This document shows positions 25,011 to 35,700 of a stretch of 64,000 bases of DNA, in pieces. Position numbers and translations under genes: made by a program. The DNA lies in assembly GCA_026075535.2 (NCBI GenBank), contig AP026539.1, forward strand, positions 9,858,001 through 9,922,000. The letters run 5' to 3'. The notes below the pieces were generated by a model. It worked only from the letters and a program-made list of their open reading frames with translations. It had not been told where the DNA came from and searched no databases. Each line of letters starts with the position of its first letter. The first letter of the stretch is position 1. The stretch is from Tricholoma matsutake. Taxonomy: Eukaryota > Basidiomycota > Agaricomycetes > Agaricales > Tricholomataceae.

Positions 25011-25707
25011 TGTTAAGAACTGATCCTAAAGGGCTCGTCAGAATCCAGTTGGACCCGGCGGGTGTTTGAGAGCAGAAGATTGTTGGGTCATAGCGGATTA
25101 TGTGGATGGGTAATGAAAAGGACTTGGCTTCAGCTTGTAAGAAGCTGTGCCCTTCACCTTGTCTGGTGTCCTAATTTCGAGTAGAGTTTTTAGAGATAGG
25201 AGCGGGAGAGTGCGGGTAAATGCAGGAAGGAGTACGGAGGGACTTAGGTTAAGTTCAGATGAGACTAGAACTTCAGAGGGGAACTAGAGGTTGAGTCAAA
25301 TGGAGTTCAGACTCTTAGAGGTCAGAAGTTGGAGTAGAAGGAGGTTTTAGATTGACAGGGTAAAGTCGAGTCTATGTTGATATATGAACTGAGGAATACA
25401 AAGCGAAACTAACTAAGCTTAAATACTAGAGTCCGGAACAAGAGTGGAACAGAAATGGAAACTGCGGCAGTGTCTCAACTGCGTAGATAAATTGCCTAGC
25501 GGAGGCCACACAGGAATCCATAGTCGAATTTGCAAAACTAGATGGCAGCCTTGGAAGGCAGCTGTGGTTGCTGTACAAGTTGGCCTGGTGCACAGCAGTG
25601 TGGGCAGTGCAAGGGGGCTGGAATGAAGGTGGAAGGAGTTGAGTTAGGAAAAGCAGAAAAGATCGGAAGGTTGCGGGTTCCAAGCGGGCGAGGAACAGAT
25701 TGTGACA
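25011..25707 (-). repeat. 3' LTR of gypsy element A
   Basis: 697 bases, same length as the 5' LTR. Compared with it I count about 30 transitions and 2 transversions, many of them CG against TG or CA. The polypurine tract AAGGGGGAAATAT lies just inside, at 25708-25724 on the minus strand. Confidence 0.95.
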
Positions 25708-25839
25708 ATATTTCCCCCTTAGTGCTGAGCCTATGAGGCACGTGAGGGTTTGAGTCCAAATGAGGAAGTTGGTTGACTCCCGAATGCGGCAATTGGTTGA
25801 AAAATTTTGTTGTTTTCCTTCTTCCATCACCTATACAAA

Positions 25840-26611
25840 ATGTCCCCCCCAGCAGGCTCCGCTCAACTGAAATTGGCCACAATGAAGGCTCAGTATGAAC
25901 AGAGGGAGTGGGAGATGAAAGAACAGATGGAGTGGGAGGTGAGAGAATTGGAGGAGGCAGCAAGGGAGGAGGAACGTCGGGCGCAGGAGGCGCAGAAGGC
26001 ATCAGAGGAGGCTGCAAAGGCAGAGGAGGCACGCCAGGCAGCGGCACGGAAAAAAGAGGCTTCAGCCGCAAAACGTGTGGAGAAGAAGTGGGTAGCTGCA
26101 GCTGCAGGTTTGGAGGACGAGGCCGAGGGGAGCAAGTCCCCAAAGAAGAAGAAGATTGCCACGTCAAGGGCATGGGTGGGGTCAGAAGAATCGGCGAGTC
26201 CGGTGCGGGTGCAGGCCACCTTGCCCTGAAAAAGGTGCGTAGTTGGTTTTCTTTCAATGTTTTCAGACTGACAAGTGGCTTAGGTGCCAATATCAAAAAA
26301 TTTCGTGCTTCAGGATGGGTGCGAAGGGACGTGTGTGGGAGGAGGTCGTGTGGGAGGGGCAGGAGGCCCCAACAGTAAGAAAAGTGAGGTCCAGAGCGGG
26401 AACAGCGGGCCCGCCGGAAAACAGTGGAGAAGTGGCGGAGCTGCTATGGCAGCTGGTGAAGGTGGTGAGGAAAGGGTTTGGGGAGGTGGCGACAGCGGTG
26501 AGGGAGTCGATGGAGGAGATCTGGGATGCAATGGACCCAGAGTGGGAGGCGGACGAAAGTATTGAGGGGGAGAGTGACGAGGACGAGGAGGAAGTGGAGC
26601 AGGCAGTATGA
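25840..26611 (+). CDS. antisense two-exon accessory gene inside gypsy element A, 235 aa
   Basis: On the strand opposite to gag-pol, exon 1 25840-26202 and exon 2 26267-26611 (intron GTGCGG...TTTCAG, 64 bases, phase 0) give 236 codons. Exon 1 (MSPPAGSAQLKLATMKAQY) is a long charged helix, a Glu/Arg/Ala-rich coiled coil of about 75 residues (for example REEERRAQEAQKASEEAAK), followed by a basic SPKKKKI cluster like a nuclear signal. Exon 2 starts with a short Cys pair (LRCQYQKISCF), then a helical region (GEVAELLWQLVKVVRKGFGEV) and an acidic end (DEDEEEVEQAV). The position between pol and the 3' LTR is that of known antisense ORFs of LTR elements. From memory, similar coiled-coil/Cys-pair proteins are abundant in Agaricomycete genomes. 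Function unknown. Confidence 0.6.
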
Positions 26612-26907
26612 GAGTCCCGATGGGAAAGGCGCAGGATCTGCCAGTCTGGAGACGACTGGGCGGGATTCCAAAGATATTTGGAAAAAAGGTGGGCAGACAA
26701 CGTGGAGGAGGGCGAGGGTGAGGAAGAGGAGGATGAAGGCGGGGAAGGTGGAGAAGCGGAGGAAGGTGGTGAAGTCGGAGGAGAGGATGATGAAGATGGA
26801 GAGGAAGAAGCGGAGGTAGTGTAGGGATCCAGTTGGATCCAAAAAATCTTTTTTCAATAAAGTTTGTTCTGAGCTCAGACTGAGTGAATAAGTAACGTGA
26901 ATCATCT

Positions 26908-29900
26908 TTAAGCGGGTAATGGTCCGATTTTCTGTGGGTAGCGGGTGTGAAAATCCGCAAGGAGTTCTTGGGCATGGTCAAGTTCCGTAACAGGTAGCCA
27001 GGAAGTCTCTTCGTTGGTTCCCTGGTAACCTTCCCATCGGACGAGGTAGAGAATCTTGCAGCGATGTTGGTTGTCAACTTTGGAGTCGAGGACTTCAGCG
27101 ATCTCATATTCAAGCTCATCATTGATGGTGATCGGAGGAGGTGGAGGTTGTACTCGATTTGGAATTGTGTTCGGGGAGTGTATCTCTAGTTGAGAGACAT
27201 GGAAAACAGGGTGAATAGCCTGCATGTGATCTGGGAGCTGCAGGGTAACTGAGTGAGTTCCCGGGCGGGCAATGATTTCAAAAGGACCGTGGTTCTTTTT
27301 GGAGAGTTTCTTGGAGGGACGGGTGGTGCAGATATTTTCCGCAGTGACATAAGCGAAATCACCAATGTCGAAGTCAGGTGCGGGTGCCCGATGTTTATCT
27401 GCAGGACCTTGATAATGTTCTTGAGCGGCCACAAGTTGTTTCTGGAGTTCCTGGTGAAGGTCTAAATCAATGACAAATTCGCGGGTGCACTGTGAAGTTA
27501 AGTCGCGCTCTGGAAAGACGGAAATGTTTGGGTGGTAACCTTTATTGGCAAAGAAAGGTGATATGCCTGTAGAGGTGGAAGGAGCATTGTTGTAGGCAAA
27601 TTCACCCAAGGGCAAGAGGTGAGACCAGTCGTCCTGCTGATAGTTGCAGAAGATCCGGAGGTACTGTTCCAAGGTCTGGTTAAGTCATTCTGTCTGACCA
27701 TCACCTTGCGGATGATAACCGGAAGTGAAGTGGATCCGCATGTCGAGTGCTTTTCTGAGAGAGCAGAAAAAATGAGAGATGAACTCAGATCCCCGGTCAC
27801 AAGTGACATGCGACAGAACACCATGCTTGGAGAAGACGTGGAGGACGAACAGGTTGGCTAGTTCTTGGGCTGTGATTTCATTGACAGTTGGAATGAAGAT
27901 GCCCTGTTCGGTGAGGCGGTCAACGATGACTAGGATAGCAGTGTGACCAGCGGAGTCGGGTAGTTGTTCAATGAAATCCATGGAGATGGAATTCCAAGGT
28001 CATTCTGGAACCGGAAGTTGCTTTAGGAACCCGTAGGGCCTGTGTCGAGGCAATTTGGATCGTTTGCAAGTCGTACAGGATTTGCAGAATTCCTGGACAA
28101 AGGTGCAGAGGTTTGGCCAGACGTATTCCCGGTGGACAAGCTGCTGGGTTTTGTTTTGTCCGAAGTGGCCGGAGAGGATATGATCATGTTTGTATTGGAG
28201 GACTTTGAGGCGGAGATCCGCAACATCCAGAACATAAATCTGGTCGAAGTGGCAGAGAAGTCCTGCCTCATCTATGGTCCAGTTGGGGTCAACAGGTGTC
28301 GGGAGATGAATGGAAGATATAGGGTCAAGGGGAAGAGAGGTGCGGATGTCGTTGTGGAGTTTCTCAACATCCATGATTACTGCTTGTCAAAGGATGGGTG
28401 TGGCGAGATAAGTGGCATGGAGGGAAGAGGAGAGTTGTTCCTGTGTGAATACAGGTTGGAAGTTGGTTGGGTTTACAGAGGCGAAGTCGCTATTTCCCCC
28501 TTTGTGGTAGACGTCCCAATGTCTAGTGAGTGCATCTGGCTTGGCCCCTAGTTTCCTGGGGCGGAAGCGGATGATGAGATTGAACTGGGAAAGGTACTCA
28601 GACCAACAGGCCTGGCAGCGGGTGAGCAACTTGGTAGTGCTGAAGTACTCAAGATTTTTGTGGTCCGTGACCACATCAACTGGGTTTGTGGAACCCTCGA
28701 AGTACTGCCTCCAGTGTTTGAAGGCTTCGAAAATGGCCAAGAGTTCCTTGTCATGTGTGTCATAATTTAGTTCAGCAGGATTGAAGGAGCGGGAATGAAA
28801 AGCGACTGGATGGATTTCTCCATCCGCAGTGTAAACCGAAAGGATAGCAGCTAGGGCATAGTTGGAAGCGTCTGTTTTGAGTACCATTTGTGAGTCGGGT
28901 ACCCATTGGGTTAAGACGGGTGCATGAGTGAATTCTTGTTTGAGCCTTTCAAAGGCGTTGTGGCACTTCTTGTTGAAGTCCCAAGGTGCAGATTTCCGCG
29001 TCAAGCGGGTAAGTGGGATGACAATGTCTGAATAACCGTTAATGAAACGGCGGTAAAAATTGCAGAAGCCTAAGAAGGATTGGATGTCCTTAACTTTCCT
29101 AGGCTCGGGCCAGTCGAGCACAGTTTTGACTTTATCCTCAGACATCCGAAGTCCATCCGGTGAAAGGATGAAACCTAAATATTCAACGGTGTCTTTGTGG
29201 AACTCACATTTCTGTGGGGAGGTGTAAAGTCCATTTTTCCAGAGACGGCGGAGGACTTCTTTAACGTGAGTCCCATGCTGGGACTTGTCGTCTGAATAGA
29301 TCAGGATGTCATTGAGGTACATGATGACACAAACATCCAGCATGTCGCTGAAGATGTCGTTCATAAAACGCTGGAATGCTGCAGGTGCATTAGTGAGTCC
29401 AAAGGGAACCACCAACCACTTGAAGGATCCGTAGCGGGTGCGGAAAGTAGTTTTCCATTTGTCACTGTCCACAATGCGGACTAGGTGATAAGTGTGCCGC
29501 AAGTCTATCTTGGTGAACAAGCGGGCTTTTCGGGGAGAGTCAAGGAGGTCAGAAATGAGAGGAAGGGGATAGCGGTCTTTCTTCATAAGACAATTGAGTC
29601 CTTGGTAGTCGACACAAAGTCGGAGGCTACTGTCCTTCTTCTTGACGAAAAGTATAGGAGCTCCATGCAGAGACTTAGAAGGATGGATGAAGCCTGAGCA
29701 GACATTTTCATCAATGAAGACTTGTAGGGCTTCTAATTCAGAGGGAGAGAGGGAGTACATGTGACCCAGAGGAGGGGGAGCATTATCCTCTGTCTCTATC
29801 TTGAGGTCGTAAGGACAATGTGGAGGAAGGGTGTCTGCCTTATTCTTATTAAAGACATCGGCAAATTCATGATACTCGGCGGGAATGTCAGATAAATCCG

Positions 29901-30587
29901 GCAGGGTTGAGGATTGGGTCGAGCAGGCAGATAACCCTTCTGGAGCAAAGGTCATCTGGAAGGCTACTGCCCCAGGGAGTTTGCTAGCACGTGCATAAGC
30001 AGCAGCATTGATGAAAGAGATGTCAGGAGGTGTAAACTTAGGAGGAATGGGGGGTTCGGAAAATGTGGAGGATTCAAGGATTTCTACTGGAAGGTTTGGG
30101 GACAAAGGAGATGTCTGGGGTGCTGAACCTCTATGATCAGCAGAGCAGAAAGTGATTTGGCTTGAAGACCAGTCAATCAATGGATTGTATTGCTTCAGCC
30201 AGTTATGACCAAGTACTGTGGAACAGGAAGAGTCTAGCGAGGTTACATAAAATGACAGATTGAACATTTCACCGGTAGGAAAGGTGACCAGAAGTTGGGC
30301 GACTTGAGTTATGGTGGAGTTGCAAGATCCATCAAAGAGTCGTAAACCGATCGGGTTAATGGATTCCGTGCTGAGTTGGTTATTCAACACGAAAGAGGAG
30401 TCAAGAAAGCAGTGGGATGAACCGGAATCAATGAGGGTTTGGACAGGGGCAGAAAGGTCAGGAATAGTTAAGAGGATGATTAGGGAGTCAGGGTCAGAAA
30501 GAGCAGACACATTGAGACGGACGTAGGCAGCCAAGTGGGTAAGGTCAATGCAACCCCCAGCCCCAATGGCTGTATCCTGAGGGTTGC
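26908..30587 (-). pseudogene. pol of gypsy element A, closed by three in-frame TGA codons
   Basis: One minus frame carries, in order, an aspartic protease (TLIDSGSSHCFLD), reverse transcriptase (LRLCVDYQGLN, VVPFGLTNAPAAFQRFMND, then YLND in place of the usual Y-x-DD: VCVIMYLNDILIYSDD), RNase H (LKTDASNYALAAIL, VTDHKNLEYF), integrase zinc finger (GHFGQNKTQQLVHREYVWPNLC...CKSCTTCKRSK), integrase core (MDFIEQLPDSAG, CDRGSEF, YHPQGDGQTE) and a chromodomain (YEIAEVLDSK, YLVRWEGYQGTNEETSW). The frame is interrupted only by TGA at 28387, 28000 and 27685, at places where CGA (Arg) would fit. The second position of the polymerase motif reads YLNDI, so one catalytic Asp neighbour is Asn. Pol opens in the -1 frame relative to gag. 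Confidence 0.92.
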
Positions 30588-30590
30588 GGA

Positions 30591-31778
30591 CTATTTTTCC
30601 GAGTCCGCAGAATTGGGAATCACAGTGGATGCGTGGGCTTTTGTGGCTTTAGACTTCGGGCAGTTTCCTGCTACGTGCCCTTCTTCACCACAGTAGAGGC
30701 AAAGTCTTTCCCGCATGCGATGTTCTCGTTCATCCACAGTAAGTTTGCCATTCTTCCCCAACTTGTCGGAGATGGACGACTTGGAAGTGTTCTTTGTCGT
30801 GGAGGGCTGCTGGTTGGAGGAGTTTCCCCGAGGGGAGCTTGACGAGGATTGATTGGTGGACTGGGAGGAACCTTTGGGGTTGTCCTTCTTGACAGGGTTA
30901 GAAGAGTTCCCGGAATTCTTAGTTTCGAACTGGGTTCCATCTTCCTGCATCCAGTAGATATTGTCACAGTCCTGCGCTTTCAAGTGCAGTCCTGCAAGGG
31001 TGTCGGGTTTACCACCCCGAAGGACTTCTATATGAAGTCGGAGTGGAAGACCGCAGAAATAGCGGTCATGGAGGGCTGCCTCATTCCGGTTGACCCTAGA
31101 AGCTAATTCCCAAAAGTCAACGTTATACTTTGTGATGTGACCACTTTTCTTCATTGCTAAATCAGAAAGAGCTTTTTCCACATCCCCAAGCGGGTCGTGC
31201 GGGCCGAAGTTACTCTCTAGTTCAGCGAGAAAAGCCTCATAATCCCACATCCAGTGTGCAGAATTGGTCGGGTCGTTAAGACCGGGCTCAAACCAGCTGA
31301 GAGCTGATCCCTTGAGATAAGAAAGGATAAATATGATCTTTTTCTCATCAGAAGAAAATACATGTGGACAGTCGCAGAAATGAAGGTTACACAAGACTAG
31401 GAAGTCTCTAAGTTTCTTTGGGTTGGAGCCATTGAAGGTGTTGGGGTCGCAAACTTTGATTTTCTCGGTCTTGGGTGCGTTATTTTGTCGGAGGGTGCGG
31501 ATACTCTCCGAGAGGTTGTAAAGAACATCTATGAACCTATCCCCTGGATCAGGGTTTCCCCCCACGGGAGGTTGATCGTCAGGATCATTGGTATTGGGGT
31601 CACCCCCAGGGCCGTCCAGACCACTAGGGTCGTCGGGTCCGCCGGGAGGTCCATCCTCTAGACCACGATCTTCCAACCCATAGGGTTCAGGCTGGTTGAT
31701 GCCCCCTATGTACTCAAGGGGAGTCGTGGGTCGGGGTTCTTCCAGATTCACGGGAGATTGTTGAGCTTGAGTAGACAT
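30591..31778 (-). CDS. gag of gypsy element A, 395 aa
   Basis: Open frame from ATG 31778 (MSTQAQQSPVNLEEPRPTTP) to TAG 30591-30593. A Pro/Gly/Asp-rich N-terminus (DGPPGGPDDPSGLDGPGG) precedes the gag core (FNGSNPKKLRDFLVLCNLHF, FILSYLKGSALSWFEPGL, FLAELESNFGPHDP) and a nucleocapsid zinc knuckle (LCLYCGEEGHVAGNCP, CX2CX4HX4C). It is the capsid/nucleocapsid precursor that packages element RNA. The frame is fully intact, unlike pol. Confidence 0.92.
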   Translation of the reverse strand: MSTQAQQSPVNLEEPRPTTPLEYIGGINQPEPYGLEDRGLEDGPPGGPDDPSGLDGPGGDPNTNDPDDQPPVGGNPDPGDRFIDVLYNLSESIRTLRQNNAPKTEKIKVCDPNTFNGSNPKKLRDFLVLCNLHFCDCPHVFSSDEKKIIFILSYLKGSALSWFEPGLNDPTNSAHWMWDYEAFLAELESNFGPHDPLGDVEKALSDLAMKKSGHITKYNVDFWELASRVNRNEAALHDRYFCGLPLRLHIEVLRGGKPDTLAGLHLKAQDCDNIYWMQEDGTQFETKNSGNSSNPVKKDNPKGSSQSTNQSSSSSPRGNSSNQQPSTTKNTSKSSISDKLGKNGKLTVDEREHRMRERLCLYCGEEGHVAGNCPKSKATKAHASTVIPNSADSEK

Positions 31779-31994
31779 GAGGTTTGCACTGATTGATGGG
31801 GCTCCGAAACCGATTTGTCAGAAAATGTTGGAAGGTCTGGAAGTTACTCCAAATGTTGAGGCGGGTCATGGGCTAGGAAGTGTGGATTGCTGAATTGCAG
31901 AGATCCCTGGAATGGTACCAGCGCGCTGAGAGTTTCTGGTTGTGCGCTGGCGAGTTTCAGTTGGGGTCATAGGAGAAGAGACGAGTGAAGTGTG

Positions 31995-32007
31995 AGTTTG
32001 TATATAC
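31995..32007 (-). other. candidate self-primer binding site of gypsy element A
   Basis: Directly inside the 5' LTR, the minus strand reads GT followed by ATATACAAACT. No tRNA 3'-end complement (TGG...) is present. The 11 bases are exactly complementary to AGTTTGTATAT at 32387-32377 in the 5' LTR. There, a TATTTAA box (32422-32416) about 30-35 bases upstream and a TCAGTT initiator predict the RNA 5' end. This is the arrangement of Tf1-type self-priming. Confidence 0.55.
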
Positions 32008-32704
32008 TGTTAAGAACTGATCCTAAAGGGCTCGTCGGAATCTGGTCAGACCTGGCAGGTGTTTGAGAGCAGAAGATTGTCGGGTCATAGCGGATTATGT
32101 GGATGGGTAACGAAAAGGACTTGGCTTCAGCTTGTAAGAAGCTGCGCCCTTCACCTTGTCTGGTGTCCTAATTTCGAGTAGAGTTTTTAGAGATAGGAGC
32201 GGGAGAGTGCGGGTAAATGCAGGAAGGAGTACGGAGGGACTTAGGTTAAGTTCAGATGAGACTAGAACTTCAGAGGGGAACTAGAGGTTGAGTCAAATGG
32301 AGTTCAGACTCTTAGAGGTCAGAAGTTGGAGTAGAAGGAGGTTTTAGATTGACAGGGTAAAGTTGAGTCTATGTTGATATACAAACTGAGGAATACAAAG
32401 CAAAACTAACTAAGCTTAAATACTAGAGTCCAGAACAAGAGCAGAACGGAAACGGAAACTGCGGCAGTGTCTCAACTGTGTAGATAAATTGCCTAGCGGA
32501 GGCCGCACAGGAATCCGTAGTCGAATTTGCAAAACTAGATGGCAGCCTTGGAAGGCAGCCGTGGTTGCTGTACAAGGTGGCCTGGTGCACAGCAGTGTGG
32601 GCAGTGCAAGGGGGCTGGAACGAAGGCAGAAGGAGTTGAGTTAGGAAAAGCAGAAAAGATCGGAAGGTTGCAGGTTCCGAGCGGGGGAGGAATGGATTGT
32701 GACA
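32008..32704 (-). repeat. 5' LTR of gypsy element A
   Basis: 697 bases with the same TG...CA termini as the 3' LTR; promoter-like TATTTAA and TCAGTT lie near 32422-32386 on the minus strand. It is flanked on the outside by CCGGC (32705-32709), after which the pol frame of element B resumes. Confidence 0.95.
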
Positions 32705-35700
32705 CCGGCTGTCCAAGATTGACTCAACTTTGTACTGGGGTTCTCCCTTGATCACTGTAGGTGGTGGTGGTGGATGTGAATGGCACCCCGGGAATGGATC
32801 TGGGGGAGCTGGAAGGAGTTTGATGACATGGAAGACTGGGTGGAGTCTGGACATGGAGGCTGGGAGGCATAGACGATAGGCATGCATTCCAACACACTTG
32901 ACAATGGGGAAAGGTCCCAGGAAGTGATGAGCAAGTTTCTTGGATGGACATGTCACTGGACTCAAGGTAAACTTGATCACCAACCTTGTACTGAGGGGTC
33001 AGAGAATGGCATTGGTTGTAAAAGTGCACCATGTCGTCCTTTGCCTTTGCCTCCTCCAAGCTATCCCACATGTGTTCTGTGAACTCATTCACCATCTCAA
33101 TGTGTGAGGGAGTTTGGCGAGGTTCAAATCCCATGTGTGGATGTTGTCCAGTGTCTAAGAGGAAAGGGGTTTGTTGAGTGGAAGCATGGACATGGTTGTT
33201 GTATCCAAACTTGGCCAAGGGGAGAAGATTGTCCCAATTGTCCCAGTGCTCATTGATGAAGATGTGGATGTACTGCTCCAGTTCCTGGTTGACTTGCTCA
33301 GTCTGGCCATCAGTTTGTGGGTGATAGGCAGTCGAAGCAAGGCATTTGATCCCCAGAAGTTGATACAGCTCGCAAGTGACCTCTGCTATGAACTGAGGGC
33401 CATGGTCAGAGAGGAAAGCACCAGGAAGTCCATGTAATTTCCACACATGGTGGAGATAGAGTCAGGCAGCACCCAGGGCACTGACAGTGGTGTGAGTGGG
33501 AATGAAGTGAGCACATTTTCCCACTGAATCAACTGTGCACATCACCACATCAAACCCATTCGACTCTGGCAACTCCACCACAAAGTCAACACTGACAACA
33601 TCCCAATGACTCTCTGGAGCAGGAAGAGGGTGTAGCTCACCAATGGGTTTGTGACAAGGAATATTGGTGCATAAGCAAAGGTCACAAGTACGACAATACT
33701 GACCAATGAGTCATGACATTTGTGGCCACCAATAATTCCATGAGGTGAGCTCCAAGGTCTTCCAGTGTCCAAGATGACTGGCAATCTGTGAGTCATGGTG
33801 TTGGGATATGATGCACAGGCAAAGGTCTGGGTCATTGGGGACATAGATGTGATCCCTGAAATACAACAAGTCCTCCTTTTCAGCCCACTCTGCCACATGC
33901 AAGGAAAGGGTGGATCCCTTCCTCAGTTCTTTAACAGCTTGGGCAACAACATCCTTGTGTAAACCACTACGGTTTGTGCAACGAATATTGTGTAGGATAT
34001 CTGGGTCCTTGGCCTGGGGTGCGATGTCTTCCAGTGCCTGAATGGTGAACAGGTCTGGCTGCAACACCACAATGTTTTGATTGTCATCACTGCCATCCCC
34101 ATGGTCTGCACATCAGGAGAGGGCATCGGTCTTCCCCATGCTGCGACCTGGAGAGTGGTGCAAGGAGAAGTTGAATCTGGATAGATACAGGGACCAACGA
34201 GCTTGATGATGGTTCAATTTCTTGGCTGTCATAAAGTACTCAAGATTCTTGTGATCCATCCAAATTTCCACCTTGTGTTGGGCACCCTTGAGGAAGTGTC
34301 ACCACTCCTCAAGCACATGCATTATCGCCAACATCTCCTTGTCATGGATCTCATAGTTTCACTCTACAGCACTAAGGCTTTTGGAGTAGAATGCAACAGG
34401 ATGCCACTTCTGGTCCTCTGGAGACTGCTGAGACAACATGGCACCCATTGCAAAGTCAGAACTGTTGGCTTCTACACAAAAAGGGCGCAAATCATCAGCA
34501 AAGGTAGGAATGGGAGCAGAAGTGACCATCTCCTTAAGCTTTTCGAATGCCTCCTGTTGTGCATTATCCCACCTCCATGCCTGCTTTCCTGTCAAGTTGA
34601 ACAGTGGTCATGCATGATGTGAGAAATCCTTGATAAAACGCCAATAGAAATTGATGAAGCCCAGGAAAGACTGCACCTCTTTCTTGTTTGTGGGCATCAG
34701 CCAAGCCGTTGATGATACTCAACCTGGAAACTCAACCAAAACCAACAAAACTGGTCTCAGGAGATATAACACAAGTCTGAGGAAGGTTGCGAGGTAGTAC
34801 TGAATATCATTGACTAACCAAGGCCAGTAGATGTACTACGAAACATTGCGAAATGGTGCTAGGCAGTGCGAAGTCCTGCACAACTGTACAAAGTAGTACA
34901 AAACACTACGAAGCATTTTGAAATGATATGAAAGAGTCTAGCTGTGGTGCGAAGGAATTCAAAAGTTCTCGAAATGGTTTTGATGAGTTTGGGAGATGGT
35001 GTCAATAGGAGTAGATGGTGTAGAAGACGATGACAGGGTAGATAGGCGATTGACAATAGTTTTGAGAAACTGAGTAGCAAAACAACATAGTTCATGGAAT
35101 ACTTGAGAGAGTTTGGACTAAGACTGAGCTTAGACTCAAGAGCAGAACCCTTAAGTCAGACAATACACAATATGGGAAGACGATCTTGCTGCTTTTGACA
35201 GTAAATACACCAAACTATATATGTTTTAGAGAGATAGTACTAAAAAGGTAAAATGCCATGAGGCAAAACATGTGGTAAACATAAGGCAGTGAAAAAGGTG
35301 TCAAAATCACAAAGTAAATGAGAAAATGATAAGAAGGAAATGTGCAATATACATGATATATCAAATCTCCTTGTCTTGTTGTTCCAATAAATTATGAAGA
35401 CGTCAAAAAGCACCTCGATGCATGCTAAGGTGCTAGCTGTTGTGTCTCCTTGTGTTTGTCGTGGTGGAAATGTGATACATCAATGTGAGGAATGTTGGGA
35501 ACATGTGTTCGAGGTGAGGTACAATAAGAATACGGTGGCCAAAGTCATTCAAAACAGTACGAAGTCTTTTGAAACATTTTGAGGTGTCATGTCATTGTTT
35601 CGTGCATTCGTAGGCATTCGTAAGCATTTGCAAAATTGTAGGACATTATGACAAATGTGTCTGAGTGTGATGTATTGTTTTCAGAGCTCAGCCACTGAAG

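Larger units (their letters stand above)
25011..32704 (-). mobile_element. Ty3/gypsy chromovirus A, complete element, 7694 bases
   Basis: The element is delimited by two 697-base LTRs (25011-25707 and 32008-32704) beginning TGTTAAGAACTG and ending GATTGTGACA, with CCGGC as a 5-base target duplication on both sides. Order on the minus strand: 5' LTR, primer site, gag, pol (protease, reverse transcriptase, RNase H, integrase, chromodomain), an antisense two-exon gene, polypurine tract, 3' LTR. The C-terminal chromodomain places it among chromoviruses (Tf1/sushi-type). The LTRs differ at about 32 positions by my count (roughly 4.6%), so the insertion is not recent, though younger than element B around it. 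Confidence 0.95.

Noticed and set aside
26310..27122. 270-codon Pro/His-rich minus frame (also 25538-26296) as genes
   Set aside because: They are low-complexity complements of the Glu/Gly-rich antisense gene and its 3' flank, and no known retrotransposon domain is present.
28042..28551. 169-codon plus frame as a gene
   Set aside because: It is the reverse complement of the well-supported integrase/RNase H region of element A.
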